Positions 10,639 to 22,870 of a stretch of 64,000 nt of DNA are shown here, in pieces; within the stretch, counting starts at the first letter, position 1; every line of letters starts with the position of its first letter. Position numbers and translations under genes: made by a program. This DNA is from Paracamarosporium sp. OC-R06-R3. Taxonomy: Eukaryota > Ascomycota > Dothideomycetes > Pleosporales > Didymosphaeriaceae. The stretch is taken from NCBI GenBank assembly GCA_019828545.1, contig JACVRA010000189.1:1-64000 (forward strand), in the 5' to 3' direction. Below the pieces are notes generated by a model. The model did no database searches. It was not told the DNA's origin and worked only from the letters and a program-made list of their open reading frames with translations.

Positions 10639-11768
10639 TTACTCCAACAATTTTTTCTTCACCGCTTGGGCGCGTTGGTCCAACCACATGTGTATGCACT
10701 CGCAGGCAATCGCGTGCGCGGAACTCGTAGACCCGGCACTGTCCCTAAGCTCTTTGACCGACTCGCTTAATTGTTTGAGAAGCCTCTCCAACTTCTGTAG
10801 ATTTATCAAGAGCAAGTGCTGTTTGAGTTGCATTTCTTCTTCTTCTTCTAACGGTAGAATGCCCCACGTGAGTGGTGGCGAAGTGCTAGTGCTCTTCACT
10901 GAAGATTGGTCCAAGTCGGACACATTTGTTGGTGAAACACCGCTTTCTAGAGCAGTATCGAAGCCCTGGATGATACGGCCCAGAAGCAGAGTGATGGTCA
11001 TCACAGTAAGTTCTTCCTTCATGCACTTCTGATCGCAGTTGATGCAGTCATGAGAAATGAGGATGGCGCGCTTGATTGAGGATAATTGCATGTCGATGGA
11101 AATGACTTCGTGGTTGGAAAGGACGAGTATTGACTTGAGCTCAGTCGTGGCACGAGACACACAAGCACACTTGGTTGTGGATGCGAGAGACATCTGCGGG
11201 AGGCTCCGGCTGGTGACGACCGGCGAGCGAAAGTTTAGATCATCCAAGACCCAGCTCGGAGCCATGTCCGAATCGAAGTCGAAGTCTGCACCGGAGAAGT
11301 CCTCGGGTAAGTAAGGTGGCGTTTGTATTTGCTCAGATAGACTGAAGCTTGCAGAGGCATCAAAGGCGGAGGGTTTAGAGAAACTAGTGGGTGTATGAGG
11401 ATCTTGATCGTGAGGTGACAATGCGAGAAGCGCGGAGAGGCTGTCTTGTGAGAAACATCGAGCTGTGTTGGCATTTTCTGCAAGCGGTGTCTGGGACAAA
11501 TTCTGATAAGGTTTTGTTTGAAGCATGGTGTGGAGAAATTTACCATTTGGTAGTTTTTCAGCAGAAGCGGAGTGCTTGTCGCACCTATGCGAGGTGCTGA
11601 CCGATGGCTCCGACGCGATAGGCCATATATGCACGTGATACCCTGCTTTTGACACCGAGAGCAGGTAGGTTTCGATTGGCTGCAGCGGACTTTGCTCTCG
11701 TTGCAGGCGTCACACGAGGCGCGTAGCCTGGCGGCTTTTCCATCGATCATGAAAGGGGAGTCAGACAT
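10639..11768 (-). CDS. Zn2Cys6 transcription factor, AflR-like cluster regulator
   Basis: The N-terminus carries a binuclear zinc cluster, C-x2-C-x6-C-x6-C-x2-C-x6-C (CDACNESKVRC through CSRCQKQGITC), about residues 19-47. The C-terminal half, past a Ser/Pro-rich acidic linker, holds a Cys-rich helical region (SHDCINCDQKC) and a conserved C-terminal segment like the AflR domain of aflatoxin-type regulators. Two reading frames must be joined. The best donor is GTAAAT at 11543 with acceptor ATCAG at 11503 (41-nt intron, exons 11768-11544 and 11502-10639, 362 residues). A 107-nt intron starting at a GTGCGA donor would also fit the phase. It is probably the pathway-specific activator of the neighbouring genes. 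Confidence 0.88.
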
Positions 11769-12080
11769 TGTTGCGGGGGCGGAAAGGGTGGGACAGCAAG
11801 GCAGTAAATACCACGCTTATTCTAAGACTAGGTGGATGTGGACGTGCTCGAAGCTTGTGTCTGAAGCTTGGTGTGTCAAACTATGCCCCGATATGACATG
11901 TAGCTGTGGGACGGCCGGCGACCGACGACGGTAAGCGATGAATGCTCAAGTAGCATTGGAACATGCACGCCCTTGGCGCCGCCCCTCCCGATCCCGCCCC
12001 CGATCCCCTCGTGATCGCCCCGCCACCTAGCCACTAGCGCCACTTTCACCCTTGACACCCCTGCCACCCCTAGCACCCTT
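11769..12080. other. Intergenic upstream of the regulator
   Basis: 312 bp between the start of the regulator and the 3' end of the second SDR; it holds the regulator promoter. The right part is rich in C and contains GATCGGGGGCGGGATCGGGAG-like short repeats on the minus strand near 11985-12010. No gene is seen. Confidence 0.4.
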
Positions 12081-13158
12081 TTACAACTGTGCCACTTTGA
12101 CTTTTTCCAGGTTGAACCACTTGGTGAAGAGTCCGTCCCAGTACGTCCGCGGCAGGAACATGTCCCCCCAGCGCACAATAGACGTTGTCGCCCCTGTCCA
12201 GAACCATGCTCGCGAACGTCGCCTAGTCACCTCACCCACTACGGCTGCAGCGTACTTCTCGGGGCTTGTTGTATCTGCCAACATCGGTCAGCTGTAACGC
12301 TCTTTCCACCATGCTTCACCCTGCAGCATGTATGCTTATTGGAAGCGCTTACTCGGTGTCCTGTCCACATGCCCCGCAAACTCGGTCGCTAAAGCCTTGT
12401 ACAGGGACCCCTCAGGCAGCGTACGTCCGCGATCGCGCTTCAAGATGTTGGTTGCAACCTCGCCTGAGATAATGTTCACCACGTCGACCCTGGAGCCGCG
12501 TCAGCTATCAGTGCTTACTCACGACCCAAGCTTACGGCAACACTACCCTAATGGCTTCATTTCCACTCTCAACGTGTTGCCCCAATGATGCAGTGCCGCC
12601 TTGCTTGCATTGTATGAAGCGCCGTAGACGTAGGGCACGATGCCGCCCACGCTGCCAATGTTGACGACCTTGCCCCCCGTCGCGACCAGTAGACGGTGGA
12701 AGTGCACCACCATCCTCATCGGGCCGAATACATTTACTGCGAACATTTTCTCGACTTGGCTCACATCATGATCAATGGCTGTCATGGTATAACATATCCC
12801 CCTGCCAACTTTATTAGCTTTGTCTCCCATGAAATGAGTGCTAAATTTTACTCACGCATTGTTGACGAGGACATCCAGGCGGCCGTTAGTCAACTCTGTA
12901 ACCTGCTTCCGCAGAAACTCCAAGTCCGTATCTTTCGTCACATCTGCAACGAATACGTGGATTCCAGCATCAATGAGGTGTTGCTGGTCCTCGTGAGCCA
13001 ATAGCGTCGTGATTACCGTGAAGCCTTTTGCTTTGAACTCATTCGCAAGCGCATGCCCGATGCCCCCACTACCGCAACTGCAAACTGGTTAGTCGCACGC
13101 CCAACAAGTCTACTATTGCCTACCCTGTGATCAAGACTGATGGACTACGTGTAGCCAT
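12081..13158 (-). CDS. AYR1-like short-chain dehydrogenase of the cluster
   Basis: Five exons (13158-13124, 13077-12856, 12801-12547, 12489-12353, 12274-12081) give 280 residues. The nucleotide motif ITGCGSGGIG has the Cys and double Gly typical of NADPH-dependent 1-acyldihydroxyacetone-phosphate reductase relatives. NNAGI, the Ser in NIGSVGGIVP, and YNASK complete the SDR catalytic set. A C-terminal aromatic segment (MFLPRTYWDGLFTKWF) may contact membranes, as in AYR1. Its start lies 443 bp from the PKS start, head to head, so the two are likely co-expressed. It probably reduces a carbonyl of the polyketide. A housekeeping lipid role is possible but less likely given its position. Confidence 0.9.
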
Positions 13159-13601
13159 TGGAACAGAATGACCGCTCTTGGTCTGGGGATGCTAAGCTAT
13201 TCACGGTAGGCAATGTGGTGTATAGAATTTTCTTCTTCACCTTCGCTAAGAATTCTTATTGAGCTTTTCAGAATCCTTTCGGTGACCACAGAATGCCCGT
13301 CGTTCTTGGAGTCGGCGATGCAGAGCGCAGTGCCCGATAACGGCCTTTTCCGGTGTTGCGACTCTTCGCACGCGCAACCATGATTCGGGGAGCTGGGCCC
13401 GCGCTGGACGCTGCTGTCATGTAAGAGTCAGCTTGTTGAGGACACAGCAGTGCCTTAGGCACAAGACTGGTGATATCCTTGTCATGAGTCCTTCTGTGGG
13501 AGACGAGGAGACTGTCTGATATAACGACGCTGTATCAACTCCAGCTATCATAACTTTCTTGTCTCCCACCCATCTCTGTTGTGGCTCAGTAGGCATAGAA
13601 A
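13159..13601. promoter_or_regulatory. Bidirectional promoter, AYR1-like SDR / PKS
   Basis: 443 bp between divergent starts. It contains TCGGTGA at 13279-13285, shared with the FAD oxidase and P450/SDR promoters, followed by a stretch rich in CG-containing half sites (GTCGTTC, GTCGGCG, ACGGCC). No coding exon is seen in it. Confidence 0.4.
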
Positions 13602-16600
13602 ATGGCCCCCATTAGACTCACTGAACCCTCAAGTCAGGCATCTTCCGGTTCTCGCACGTCTTCCAAAGAGCCTATTGCTATTTGTGGATTGGGTATGTTA
13701 TAGGCTTCCTACAGAGATAAGAAGCTGCGTAAGCAATACTGATGATCTTGTGTAGCATGTCGATTGCCTGGCGATGCGACTTCGCCCGCCAAGCTCTGGG
13801 ACCTTATTGCTAATGCTCGATCTGGCAAATGTGCCGTTCCTCAGTCACGATTCAACATCGATGGCTTCTACCACCCGCAAGGCAATGACCGTTCTGGTAG
13901 CGTCATTACTAAAGGAGGTTACTTCTTAAACGAAGATACACGGGAATTTGAGAATACATTCTTTGGGATCAACAACTTGGAGGCCACATATATGGACCCG
14001 CAACAACGTAAGCTGCTCGAAGTCGTCTATGAATGTCTTGAGAATGCCGGTATCCCGCTCGACGCTGCTTCTGGCTCCAACACTGGTGTGTATGTTGGCA
14101 ACTTCACCTTTGACTACTTGATCATGCAAAGTCGTGATGCGGACTACCTCACACGATACAATTCGACTGGTATGGGTACTTCTATCTTGGGGAATCGTAT
14201 CAGTCACGTGTATAACCTCAAGGGTCCAAGTTTGGTCGTTGATACGGCCTGCTCCTCGTCACTCTACTGTCTGCACGTCGCTTGTGCAGCACTAGAAAAC
14301 TACGAATGCGACGCTGCTATTGTCGCAGGTGCCAATCTTATCCAGTCAGCAGAGCAACATATTGGAACCATGAAGGCTGGAGTACTTTCACCAACCTCAG
14401 AATGTCACACTTTCGATGCCTCTGCCGATGGTTACGGACGTGCTGAGGGCATTGGCGCTCTTTACGTTAAGCGCTTAAGTGACGCTTTGAGGGATGGTGA
14501 CCCCATTCGCAGTGTGGTCAGAGCATCTGCAATCAACGCGTAAATTTCACTCATTCTTATTTAAGAGCGTATCTAACGCCACTCAGGAATGGTAAAACCG
14601 CCGGGATTGCTTTGCCTAGTGCCGATGGCCAAGAAGCTGTTGTGCGCAAGGCCATGACCAAGGCTGGCCTGAAATCCGATGACATCTCGTACCTCGAGTG
14701 CCATGGCACCGGTACCAAGGTTGGAGACGCCATTGAAGTGGAAGGTATAACCCGCGTCTTCAACCGCCCTTCTGATCGCCGTCTAGTCATTGGTTCCGTA
14801 AAGTCCAACGTTGGCCACTCAGAAGCAGCAAGTGGCATCGCTGGTGTCATCAAGGCTACTATGGCTATCGAGCACGGCCAAATCCCCCCAACTCATGGTT
14901 TGAAGAATCTAAACCCCAAGTTGGCACCTTTTGAGAATGGTGGTGAGTCTACTGGCAGGATACAGTACACTATAAGCATGAGCTGATTGTGCGTCCGCTT
15001 GCAGTTTCCATCCCTACGGAACTGGTCCCGTGGCCCGGAAAGGCGGGAGATGTGAGACGTGCTGGTAAGTCGAGTATGCATTTTCGACGATACAGTAGCT
15101 GAGGATCACAGGTATCAATTCTTTTGGATATGGTGGCGCCAACGCTCACGTTATTCTCGAGCAAAGCCCGCGCCTTGGTATTGAGAAACAATTGACTACC
15201 CCACAAGCCACTGTTGTACTTCCTCTGTCTGCTGCTACCACGGCTGCTCTAGAGGCACGTAGGAGTGATCTGGGTGCCTTTGAATTTGAGAACACGAACA
15301 TTCTCGACCTGGCTTATACACTAGGCTCCCGGCGTACCAACTTCCAAAACCGCGGATACCTACTCGCGTCGACATCCACGGCGCTTTCTGAGACTTTTAA
15401 TGATAACGACCTCGTGACGGGATCCGCGTCTTCAAGTGTATCAGACCAGCCCTTGGCCTTCATCTTCACTGGCCAAGGATCGCAATGGGCTGGTATGTGC
15501 AAAGAACTGTTCCAGTTCCCTGCATTTAGCATCGCTTTCGATGAGATGGATGCTGCGCTCCAACGTATTCCCGAAGCTCCGTCGTGGACGCTCAAGGAAG
15601 CCGTCTTGGATACGTCGAATCCCGACTTGATTAACACGCCACAACGCTCGCAACCGTGCTGCACTGCAGTGCAGGTAGCTTTGATCCAGCTGTTGGCGTC
15701 CTGGGGCATCTCTCCAAAGACGACCGTGGGTCACTCCAGTGGTGAGATTGCGGCTGCATTTGCAGCTGGCCATCTCTCTGTAGCAGAATCCATCATTATC
15801 GCATACTACCGTGGATACTGCGTATCTAAGAAGACTAGCGACGGTGCTATGATGGCCGCGGGGCTTTCAGAGACCGAAGCAAACAAAAAAATCTTCGAAA
15901 CCGGGCTTGATGGTAAAATCCGGGTTGCCTGTGTAAACTCACCAGAAGGTGTCACTATCTCTGGAGATAATGATGCTATCGATAGTATAGTTGCAGTGCT
16001 CCAAAGGGATGGAACTTTCGCCAGAAAGCTCAAGACGGGAGGCCAGGCTTACCATTCGCAGCACATGTTGCCCATTGGCGAGGAGTACCAAAGCTTCTTA
16101 GAGAAGGTCCTCCCGACTCTGGGGCCCTCTACCACACTGGCTAAGGATGCAACAGTCGTGTCATCAGTCACCGCAGAGCCGAAGTTGGGTGATTTTGATG
16201 CTCGTTACTGGAGAAGCAATCTGGAAGGTCAAGTGAAGTTCGCACAAGCCATAAAAAGACTCCATGCTGATGGCCAACATACCTTCCTGGAGCTTGGACC
16301 CCACACTTCAATGGAACTTCCCGTCAAGCAAACGCTTGCCAAGGAAGGAGTTTCCGGCTCGAATGTGCAATACCTTGGGCCCATCAAGCGCCTCACTGAG
16401 GCTACTGAGACTGCCCTCAGCGTACCAGCTAAGCTCTGGCTGTATGGCTATGAGATCGACTGGAACCGTGTGAACGGCTTGAATGAAGCTCCAGCAGGAA
16501 CTTTCAGTGTAGTGACTGACCTTCCGCGCTACCGCTTCCAATACTCTGAGCTGCTCTGGAGTGAGGGACGTCCCAGTCTTGAGTACCGCCACCGAAAGCA

Positions 16601-19600
16601 CACACGCCACGAACTTCTCGGAACCCTGATCCCTGGTGGCAACGGTGATGACCTAATTTTCCGTAACATCATACAGGTGTCCGACTTCAAGTGGCTTGAA
16701 GACCACAAGCTCGAAGATACCGTAGTGTTCCCAGGAACCGGATATCTTGGCATCGCTATGGAAGCTGTCATGCGCGCAGCAGACATACCGATTTCCGAGA
16801 AACCCACCTTCAACTTCTCGAATATTCACGTTCTGAACGCGCTAGCGTTGTCCACTGAGGCAGCTGCTAAGATGGAAATATTTACATCTATGCACAAGTC
16901 CAACATTACCAACGCGGCAACGTCTTCCAAATGGTGGGACTTCATCATTTCGACATTCCAGAATGGCTCGTCTGTACAGCATGCTAAAGGCAGTGTTTCC
17001 ATCACCACCGAAGATACTGTCTTGCAGTCGAAGTACGCAGCCCTAGATGGCACCCTCGAGCCAACAGCGAAGCGAACTTGGTACAACCAGCTTATCAAGA
17101 ACGGGTTGAACTATGGCCCTCAGTTTCAGCCTATATCTGAGTTCTTGACTCCCAGCATGACGTCGGCATCTTATGCTGGAGCTAAGTTACCGCTTGTCAC
17201 AACTTCTGGGGATGAGTTAGCTGTTTACCCCATTCATCCCATCACACTTGATGCTATGCTACAAACGGCTATTGTGGCTAGCGCCAATGGCCTGCCCAAC
17301 GAGCTCAAAGCCAAGGTACCGACCAGATTCGGATCTATCACTCTGAAGACTTCCACAAATGGACCCGCACAGATCTACGCTTCGTCTAAGAGCGTTGGTT
17401 TTGGTGCTGTTGAAACTGGGTCGGAAATCGTGGACGCCACTGGTCAGGTTGTGGTTCAGTTTGATAAAGTGCGCCTGAGCCCGTACTCTTCTGGGGCTCC
17501 TGTTGACACAGAGGGCGAACGCCATCCTATGCTACGCAACTTGTGGAAGCCAGATCTTTATGGTTTGGGCCTCATTGATGTCAGCGGTCTCCAGAAACAT
17601 ATGGATGGATTCGTGGCTGAGGCAAACTCACCACTAGAGGACGATAGCATCATCCGCCTTGGAGCTGCTCTTGACCTTGCAGTGCACAAGAATTCCCGTG
17701 TGCGTGTTCTCGAACTGGGCAACGACATCCATGAGATCTCACTTGCAGTTCTCGAGCTGCTGGCCTCGAAGAGCGATTTCAAGAGGGCTGCCAACTACAG
17801 CACGGCTTCCTTCACAGAGACCGGTACGCTGTCGGGTGGTCTTGTGAATTTGGAGACTGGCGAGCGTTCTGAAGCCCAAGATCTAACGGGCGAAAAATAC
17901 CATGTCGTCTTGATTCCAGTAGCTGGGCCCTGGTTCGAGAAACATGCTGACAAGATTCAAGAGTTCCTTGAAGAAGATGCCACAGTGCTGGCCCTTGCTC
18001 CTACAGCGTTTGCAAAAGCGTTTACCTCTGAAGTCTTGACTACCCAGGCCTACCCCATCCACTCGGGAGAGACGTCAATCGTGATCGCACGAAAGAACCC
18101 CCCTATTGAACCATCAACGAAATTAGAGAAATACTTGATTGTTGAGCGCAATGGGCAAACAGCGCTTGGGTTCGGGCTCGAAAATGCGCTAGCTGGCAAA
18201 CAGGTATACCGTGTGCAACTCCAGGATGTCACCGAAGAACTGGTCTCCAACAAGCCAATCGTTTTCAACCTCGCCGAAGCCACAGATCCACTTTTATCCA
18301 TCATCAATGACGCAGACATGCTAAAGATCAAACTCTTGACGGACAACGCAGGTTCTATCGTGTGGGTCACGAACGGAAACATCATCGAAGGTCAGCGTCC
18401 CGAGTTCGCGCTTATCTCCGGTCTCGCTCGTGCCCTTTCCCTTGAACAGCCCGCTCTCAAGCTCTACGCCTACGACATTGACACTGCAGAGCCTGATATT
18501 ACAGCAACCAGTGCCAATCTTCTGGCGGTCTTGAACCAGTCCAGCCGCTACCCTGATCTTGAATTTGTCCAGAAAGGTGGCTTGGTTCACGTGAGCCGAT
18601 TTGTACCAGATGACGGTCTCAACACAGCTTTTAGGTCGAAACAGGGTCTGAATTTGGAGACCCTGGCTCTCAAGGATGCTGGCGAAGTGCGTCTAGACAT
18701 TGCGAAGGTAGGACAGTACGATACGCTCTTCTACAGGGCGCAAGAGTCTGTTGACGGCATTCCATCAACGCACATTCGCATTAAGGTTGCATCAGCTGGT
18801 ATTAATGCTAAGGATTATTACCTTCTGGGAGGTAAAGTTGATGTTGAGAACGCGACCTCATCCAACGAGTACACCGGTTTTGTCGAGGAAGTTGGCACGC
18901 AAGTCACAAAATTCGCAGTTGGAGACCGCGTCGTTGCCATGGCACCTTCGCACTTCCAGACATACCAAACTGTACCTGAATGGGCTGCTGTGAAGCTCGA
19001 GGAAGGTGAGGACTTGAACGTAGCTGCAACACTTCCTGTTGTGTGGGCCACCGCTATCTACGCACTGCATAACCGAGCTGCAATCCAACATGGCGAGAGT
19101 GTTCTCATACACAGCGGCGCTGGTGGTGTGGGTATCGCTGCCATCCAAATTGCGCAGCAGGCTGGTGCTGAAGTGTACACGACCGTTTCCACCGACGAGA
19201 AGAAACAATACCTGATCGATACGTTCGGTCTGAAGTCTTCAAATATTTTTAGTTCACGGGATGACTCCTTCCTCGATGGCATTCTCAAAGCTACGGGCGG
19301 CAAAGGCGTAGACGTCGTGCTCAACTCTCTCACGGGTGACCAGCTGCATGCCACTTGGCGCAGCATCGCTGAATGCGGTCGTTTTGTCGAGATCGGCAAG
19401 ATGGATCTCACGAATGCCGGTCGTCTTGAGATGGACCAGTTCCTGAAGAATACAACCTTCACCGCCTTTGATCTTGCTCATCTGTACTTCTCCAAAAACC
19501 CGAAGCTAAACGCTACTTGGCACCAGCTCCTCGAAGATACCATTCAGCTGTGGCGATCTGGAAAATTGACTGGGTTCGACACTCTCCAAGTTTTCGACAT

Positions 19601-20942
19601 CGCCGATGCTACTGCAGCTTTCCGTCGCTTCTCCTCTCGAAGCCGCATGGGAAAGGTCGCGATCAACCTCCAGAACGGTCATTCTCAGATTCCAGTGAGG
19701 CCTTTGAAGCACAAGACTCGCTTCTCTAGCGACAAGAGCTACGTCATGGTTGGGTGCTTGGGAGGTCTCGGACGTACGCTCACGCGTTGGATGTTGCAGC
19801 GCGGAGCTAAGAAGTTCGCTTTCCTAGGTCGCTCTGGTCTCGACAAGCCGGCTGCTCGTGCACTTGTTGAAGATGTGAAGCTCGCTGGAGGCGAGGCCGT
19901 CGTTGTACGCGGCGACGTCACTAACGAGAAGGATGTTGCTGCTGTTGTTGAAGCAGCTACCGGCGAGATTGGTGGTGTTGTGCAAGCTGCCATGGGCCTG
20001 AACGAGGCACTCTTCACTGTGATGCCCAACGAATGGTGGCACACCGGTATTGACCCCAAGGTCCATGGAACGTGGTATCTACACAATGCACTGCGCGCCT
20101 CCGGTCGCGACAACAACCTCGACTTCTTCCTCATGACTTCTTCCATCTCAGGCAGTGTCGGAACAGCAACCGAGTGCAACTACTGCTCCGGCAACTACTT
20201 CCTTGACATCTTCGCGCGGTACCGACGGTCTCTCGGCCTACCCGCAACCTCAGTCGGTCTCGGCATGATTTCTGGAGCCGGCTACCTCCATGACAACCCC
20301 GAGATCGAAGCTCTGCTAGTACGCAAGGGTATTCAAGCTATTGACCAAGACGAGCTACTTCAAATCCTCGACATATCTCTGAGCTCGAATAATATATCCG
20401 GTATCCATCACCCATACGACTACTCCGCGACCGGCCATGTCCTCACCGGTCTAGAGCCCATGGGTCTCAAAGAGCTCCGCAAGAAGGGCTTCGAAGGCAC
20501 GAACCCTACACTTGACGACCCGCGCGCAAACCTCCTGTCCAGTGCCCTCGACGGCCAAGAAGATGTACTCCGGCACAGCTCGACAGACGGACTCCCCGCA
20601 CCGCTGGCAGAAGCTCTGGAAGGCGGGTCGGATCTCAAAGACGCGTTGCTCGACTTCGTGCGCAAGCGCTTCGGCAACCTCACGCTGATTAAATATGAGG
20701 ATGTAGACGTTAAGCTGCCGTTTGTCAAATTTGGAATGGACAGTATGCTGGCTGCAGAGTTCAGGACATGGTTTTATCAGACACTGACGGTGGATGTGCC
20801 ATTTTTGATGTTCATGGATAAGAATACGACGTTGGAGGGAATGAGGGATTTTGTGCTTGCAGAGATGGAGGGCGGCAAGAATGAGGAGGCGGCGACGGTG
20901 AGCGCCGAGGTGCCTCCTGCTGCTTTGGTCGCAGCACCGTAG
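13602..20942 (+). CDS. Highly reducing type I polyketide synthase
   Basis: Five exons (13602-13692, 13756-14539, 14587-14942, 15005-15064, 15112-20942) encode 2373 residues. KS: active Cys 196 in DTACSSSLYC, His in ECHGTGTKVGD and SNVGHSEAASG. AT: FTGQGSQWAGM near residue 550 and nucleophile GHSSGE near 636. DH: His in WLEDHKLEDTVVFPGTGYL near 955 and Asp in HPITLDAML near 1139. Residues 1225-1630 hold a structural core with only a degenerate methyltransferase trace (RVRVLELGNDIHEISL), lacking the glycine-rich SAM loop. ER: SGAGGVGIAAIQ near 1770. KR: GCLGGLGRTLTRW near 1975 with catalytic Tyr in CNYCSGN. ACP: FGMDSML near 2303 with the phosphopantetheine Ser. There is no thioesterase, reductase or condensation domain after the ACP. 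It should build a fully reducible, unmethylated chain from malonyl-CoA in the cytosol and is the core of the cluster. Confidence 0.97.
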
Positions 20943-21216
20943 AGGGGTGGGGTTGTTGAAGAGTCGGAAGGTTGAGTTGATATGGTATCCCCGTGAGACT
21001 GGAGCCATCTCTAATTTCCTATTCTCTTCTTGTCTTATTATTAGTACGTCTTGGTACATGATTAATCTTTTCACTTTGCCTGATGACCTGATTTGCTTCA
21101 CAGGTCTGTGTTAGTGGCAAAGGCTCCTGGCTCGCTATTGTTGGAGAGCCCAGTCGCAAGCATCGGAATCGTCTCTCCATAATCATCCTTGATTCATTAT
21201 TCGCCTAGCAACTCAC

Positions 21217-22870
21217 CTATTGCACAACAAACTGCTCTCCATGCACCTTATACAACACTGAACTATCCAACACATCCCCCGTACTCGAGCGGATAAACTC
21301 CACCTTTAAATTATTCGCATCCATAAATGAAACACGCGCATAGCTGAAATCCTCAGCGTAGGCAAAAACATTGGTTGTCGAGTTCCCACCGACGCTCGTC
21401 AGACCCTCGATGTTGCCCGCGCCGCCAGCCACGATGTACATAGGAGCTTTGGGGTTGTTTAACTTCGCGGGATCAGCGATGGAATTGTTGACGCGCAAGA
21501 ACCGCTGCGAGTTGTGCACGTGGCCGAAGACAGCGAGGTCAACGCCGTACTTGTAGAGCAGTGGCTCGAAGGCCTTCTGGCAGGGCGTGCAGGGGGAGCT
21601 ACCCTTTGTGGTGTACCAAGGGCGGTGGCCGGCGACGACGACCCAGGGGGTTATGGTGCGGTCGACGGAGGCTAGGTCCGCGGCGAGCCAATCGAGCTGC
21701 TGGTTTGCGGTGCCGAAAGGGCCGCCGTTGAGGCCGGCAGAGCCGCCCGGTTGGTCCGGCGCGTTGGCGAAGTCGGTTTCTGTGTCGATCATTGCGATGT
21801 GGACCATGCCGTATTCAAAAGAGTACCAGAAGGGGGGCTTGGCGAGGGTGGCGGCTTTATTAGCGGCGATTTTTGCGGTTTGGTTAGAGGAGGTGGAGGT
21901 GAAGGTGGTGGGCATCGTTTCCCCGAAGCGGTTCATGAAGTCGGTGAAATTTTTTTGGCCTTCTGGACAGGCGAGGGTGAGCACGGGAATTTCCTACGGC
22001 GCGAGAATTAGTGGGCAATGCAATGAATGTAGTCTAGGTTCTTACCTGGCAAGCAACTTCGTGGTTTCCGGGGCTAGCCATATATGGCTTGCGGCCAGCG
22101 ATAGGAGCAAGCTGGGTGTAGAACTGTTCCAGGATGGCCTCAAACGCATTCTTCCCATCAAGAAGATTCTTCGGCTTCTCAAACCAGTCGTCGGCTGGAT
22201 GCAGTTAGTTATGTCGCAGAGGAAGAAGTAAAGGCAAGCCACACCATATGCTAGATCTCCCGGATGAATGATGAACTCATAGTCGTCAACTGTTTGTGCC
22301 AAACGATCGATGGTAGTATGGTTAAGCGATGGATCGACCGTGGGGATGATATCGCGCTTCGTTTGGTCACCTTCGATAGTAAACCCATCTGCACCATATA
22401 CACCGAGATCTATGATAGTATTTATGGAAAAAGGCGTCTTGTCACCCGGAACTCGCGGGCTGAGGAAATGCTCTACAGACGAGTTCGTAGACACAATTTT
22501 GTAGTAGTAGGTAGTGGCCGATGTGAGTCCCGTAAGAGTCACAGCATTGGAGTATGTGCGCGAAGTAGGATATGTGACTGAGCTGGTAGAACATTGCCTA
22601 GATGTCAATGAGTCACTGGAGGTTCCATACTGAACGCAGGGCTGGTCGAGCTTTTGGTAGGTGTTCCACCCGACGGAGACGGCTTCCCCATCGTTAGCAA
22701 GATGCTGGCTGCCTCCACTCAAGTCTTGACCTACCGTTCGGTCCCTTGACTGCGAGTCGTTGCTGCACCGGAGTTGTCTTGTCCTGCGGCATAGCTGGAT
22801 AGCTGGCAGCGGCCCAAGCACATGCCGCGAAGAGCGGGAAGGCTTTCAGTGAGGCCAAAGTATCACCCAT
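21217..22870 (-). CDS. Secreted purple acid phosphatase-like metallophosphoesterase
   Basis: Four exons (22870-22736 region, 22682-22245, 22194-22046, 21993-21217) give 499 residues. The N-terminus has a signal-like segment (LKAFPLFAACAWAAASYPA). A fibronectin-III-like purple acid phosphatase N domain follows (AVSVGWNTYQKLDQPCVQYG), then metal-site motifs GDLAYADDW, PGNHEV, VVVAGHRPWY and FGHVHNSQR. All five signature blocks are present, so it should be active. Such enzymes release phosphate from organic esters outside the cell. It converges on the PKS, with only 274 bp between the two stops. It is probably the first gene outside the cluster, although some clusters have recruited metallophosphatases. 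Confidence 0.93.

Noticed and set aside
11480..11660. Frameshift in the AflR-like regulator
   Set aside because: An intron of length 2 modulo 3 with good GTAAAT donor joins the two frames, so the gene is most simply intact.
4048..20942. Calling the cluster the solanapyrone pathway
   Set aside because: The oxidase, P450, dehydrogenase, regulator and PKS classes match, but there is no O-methyltransferase and there are an extra cupin and AYR1-like SDR. Similar parts are not proof of the same product.
20451..22231. Antisense frames of over 200 codons across the PKS 3' end and the phosphatase
   Set aside because: They lie opposite strongly conserved coding exons, have no domains, and reflect codon bias of the real genes.
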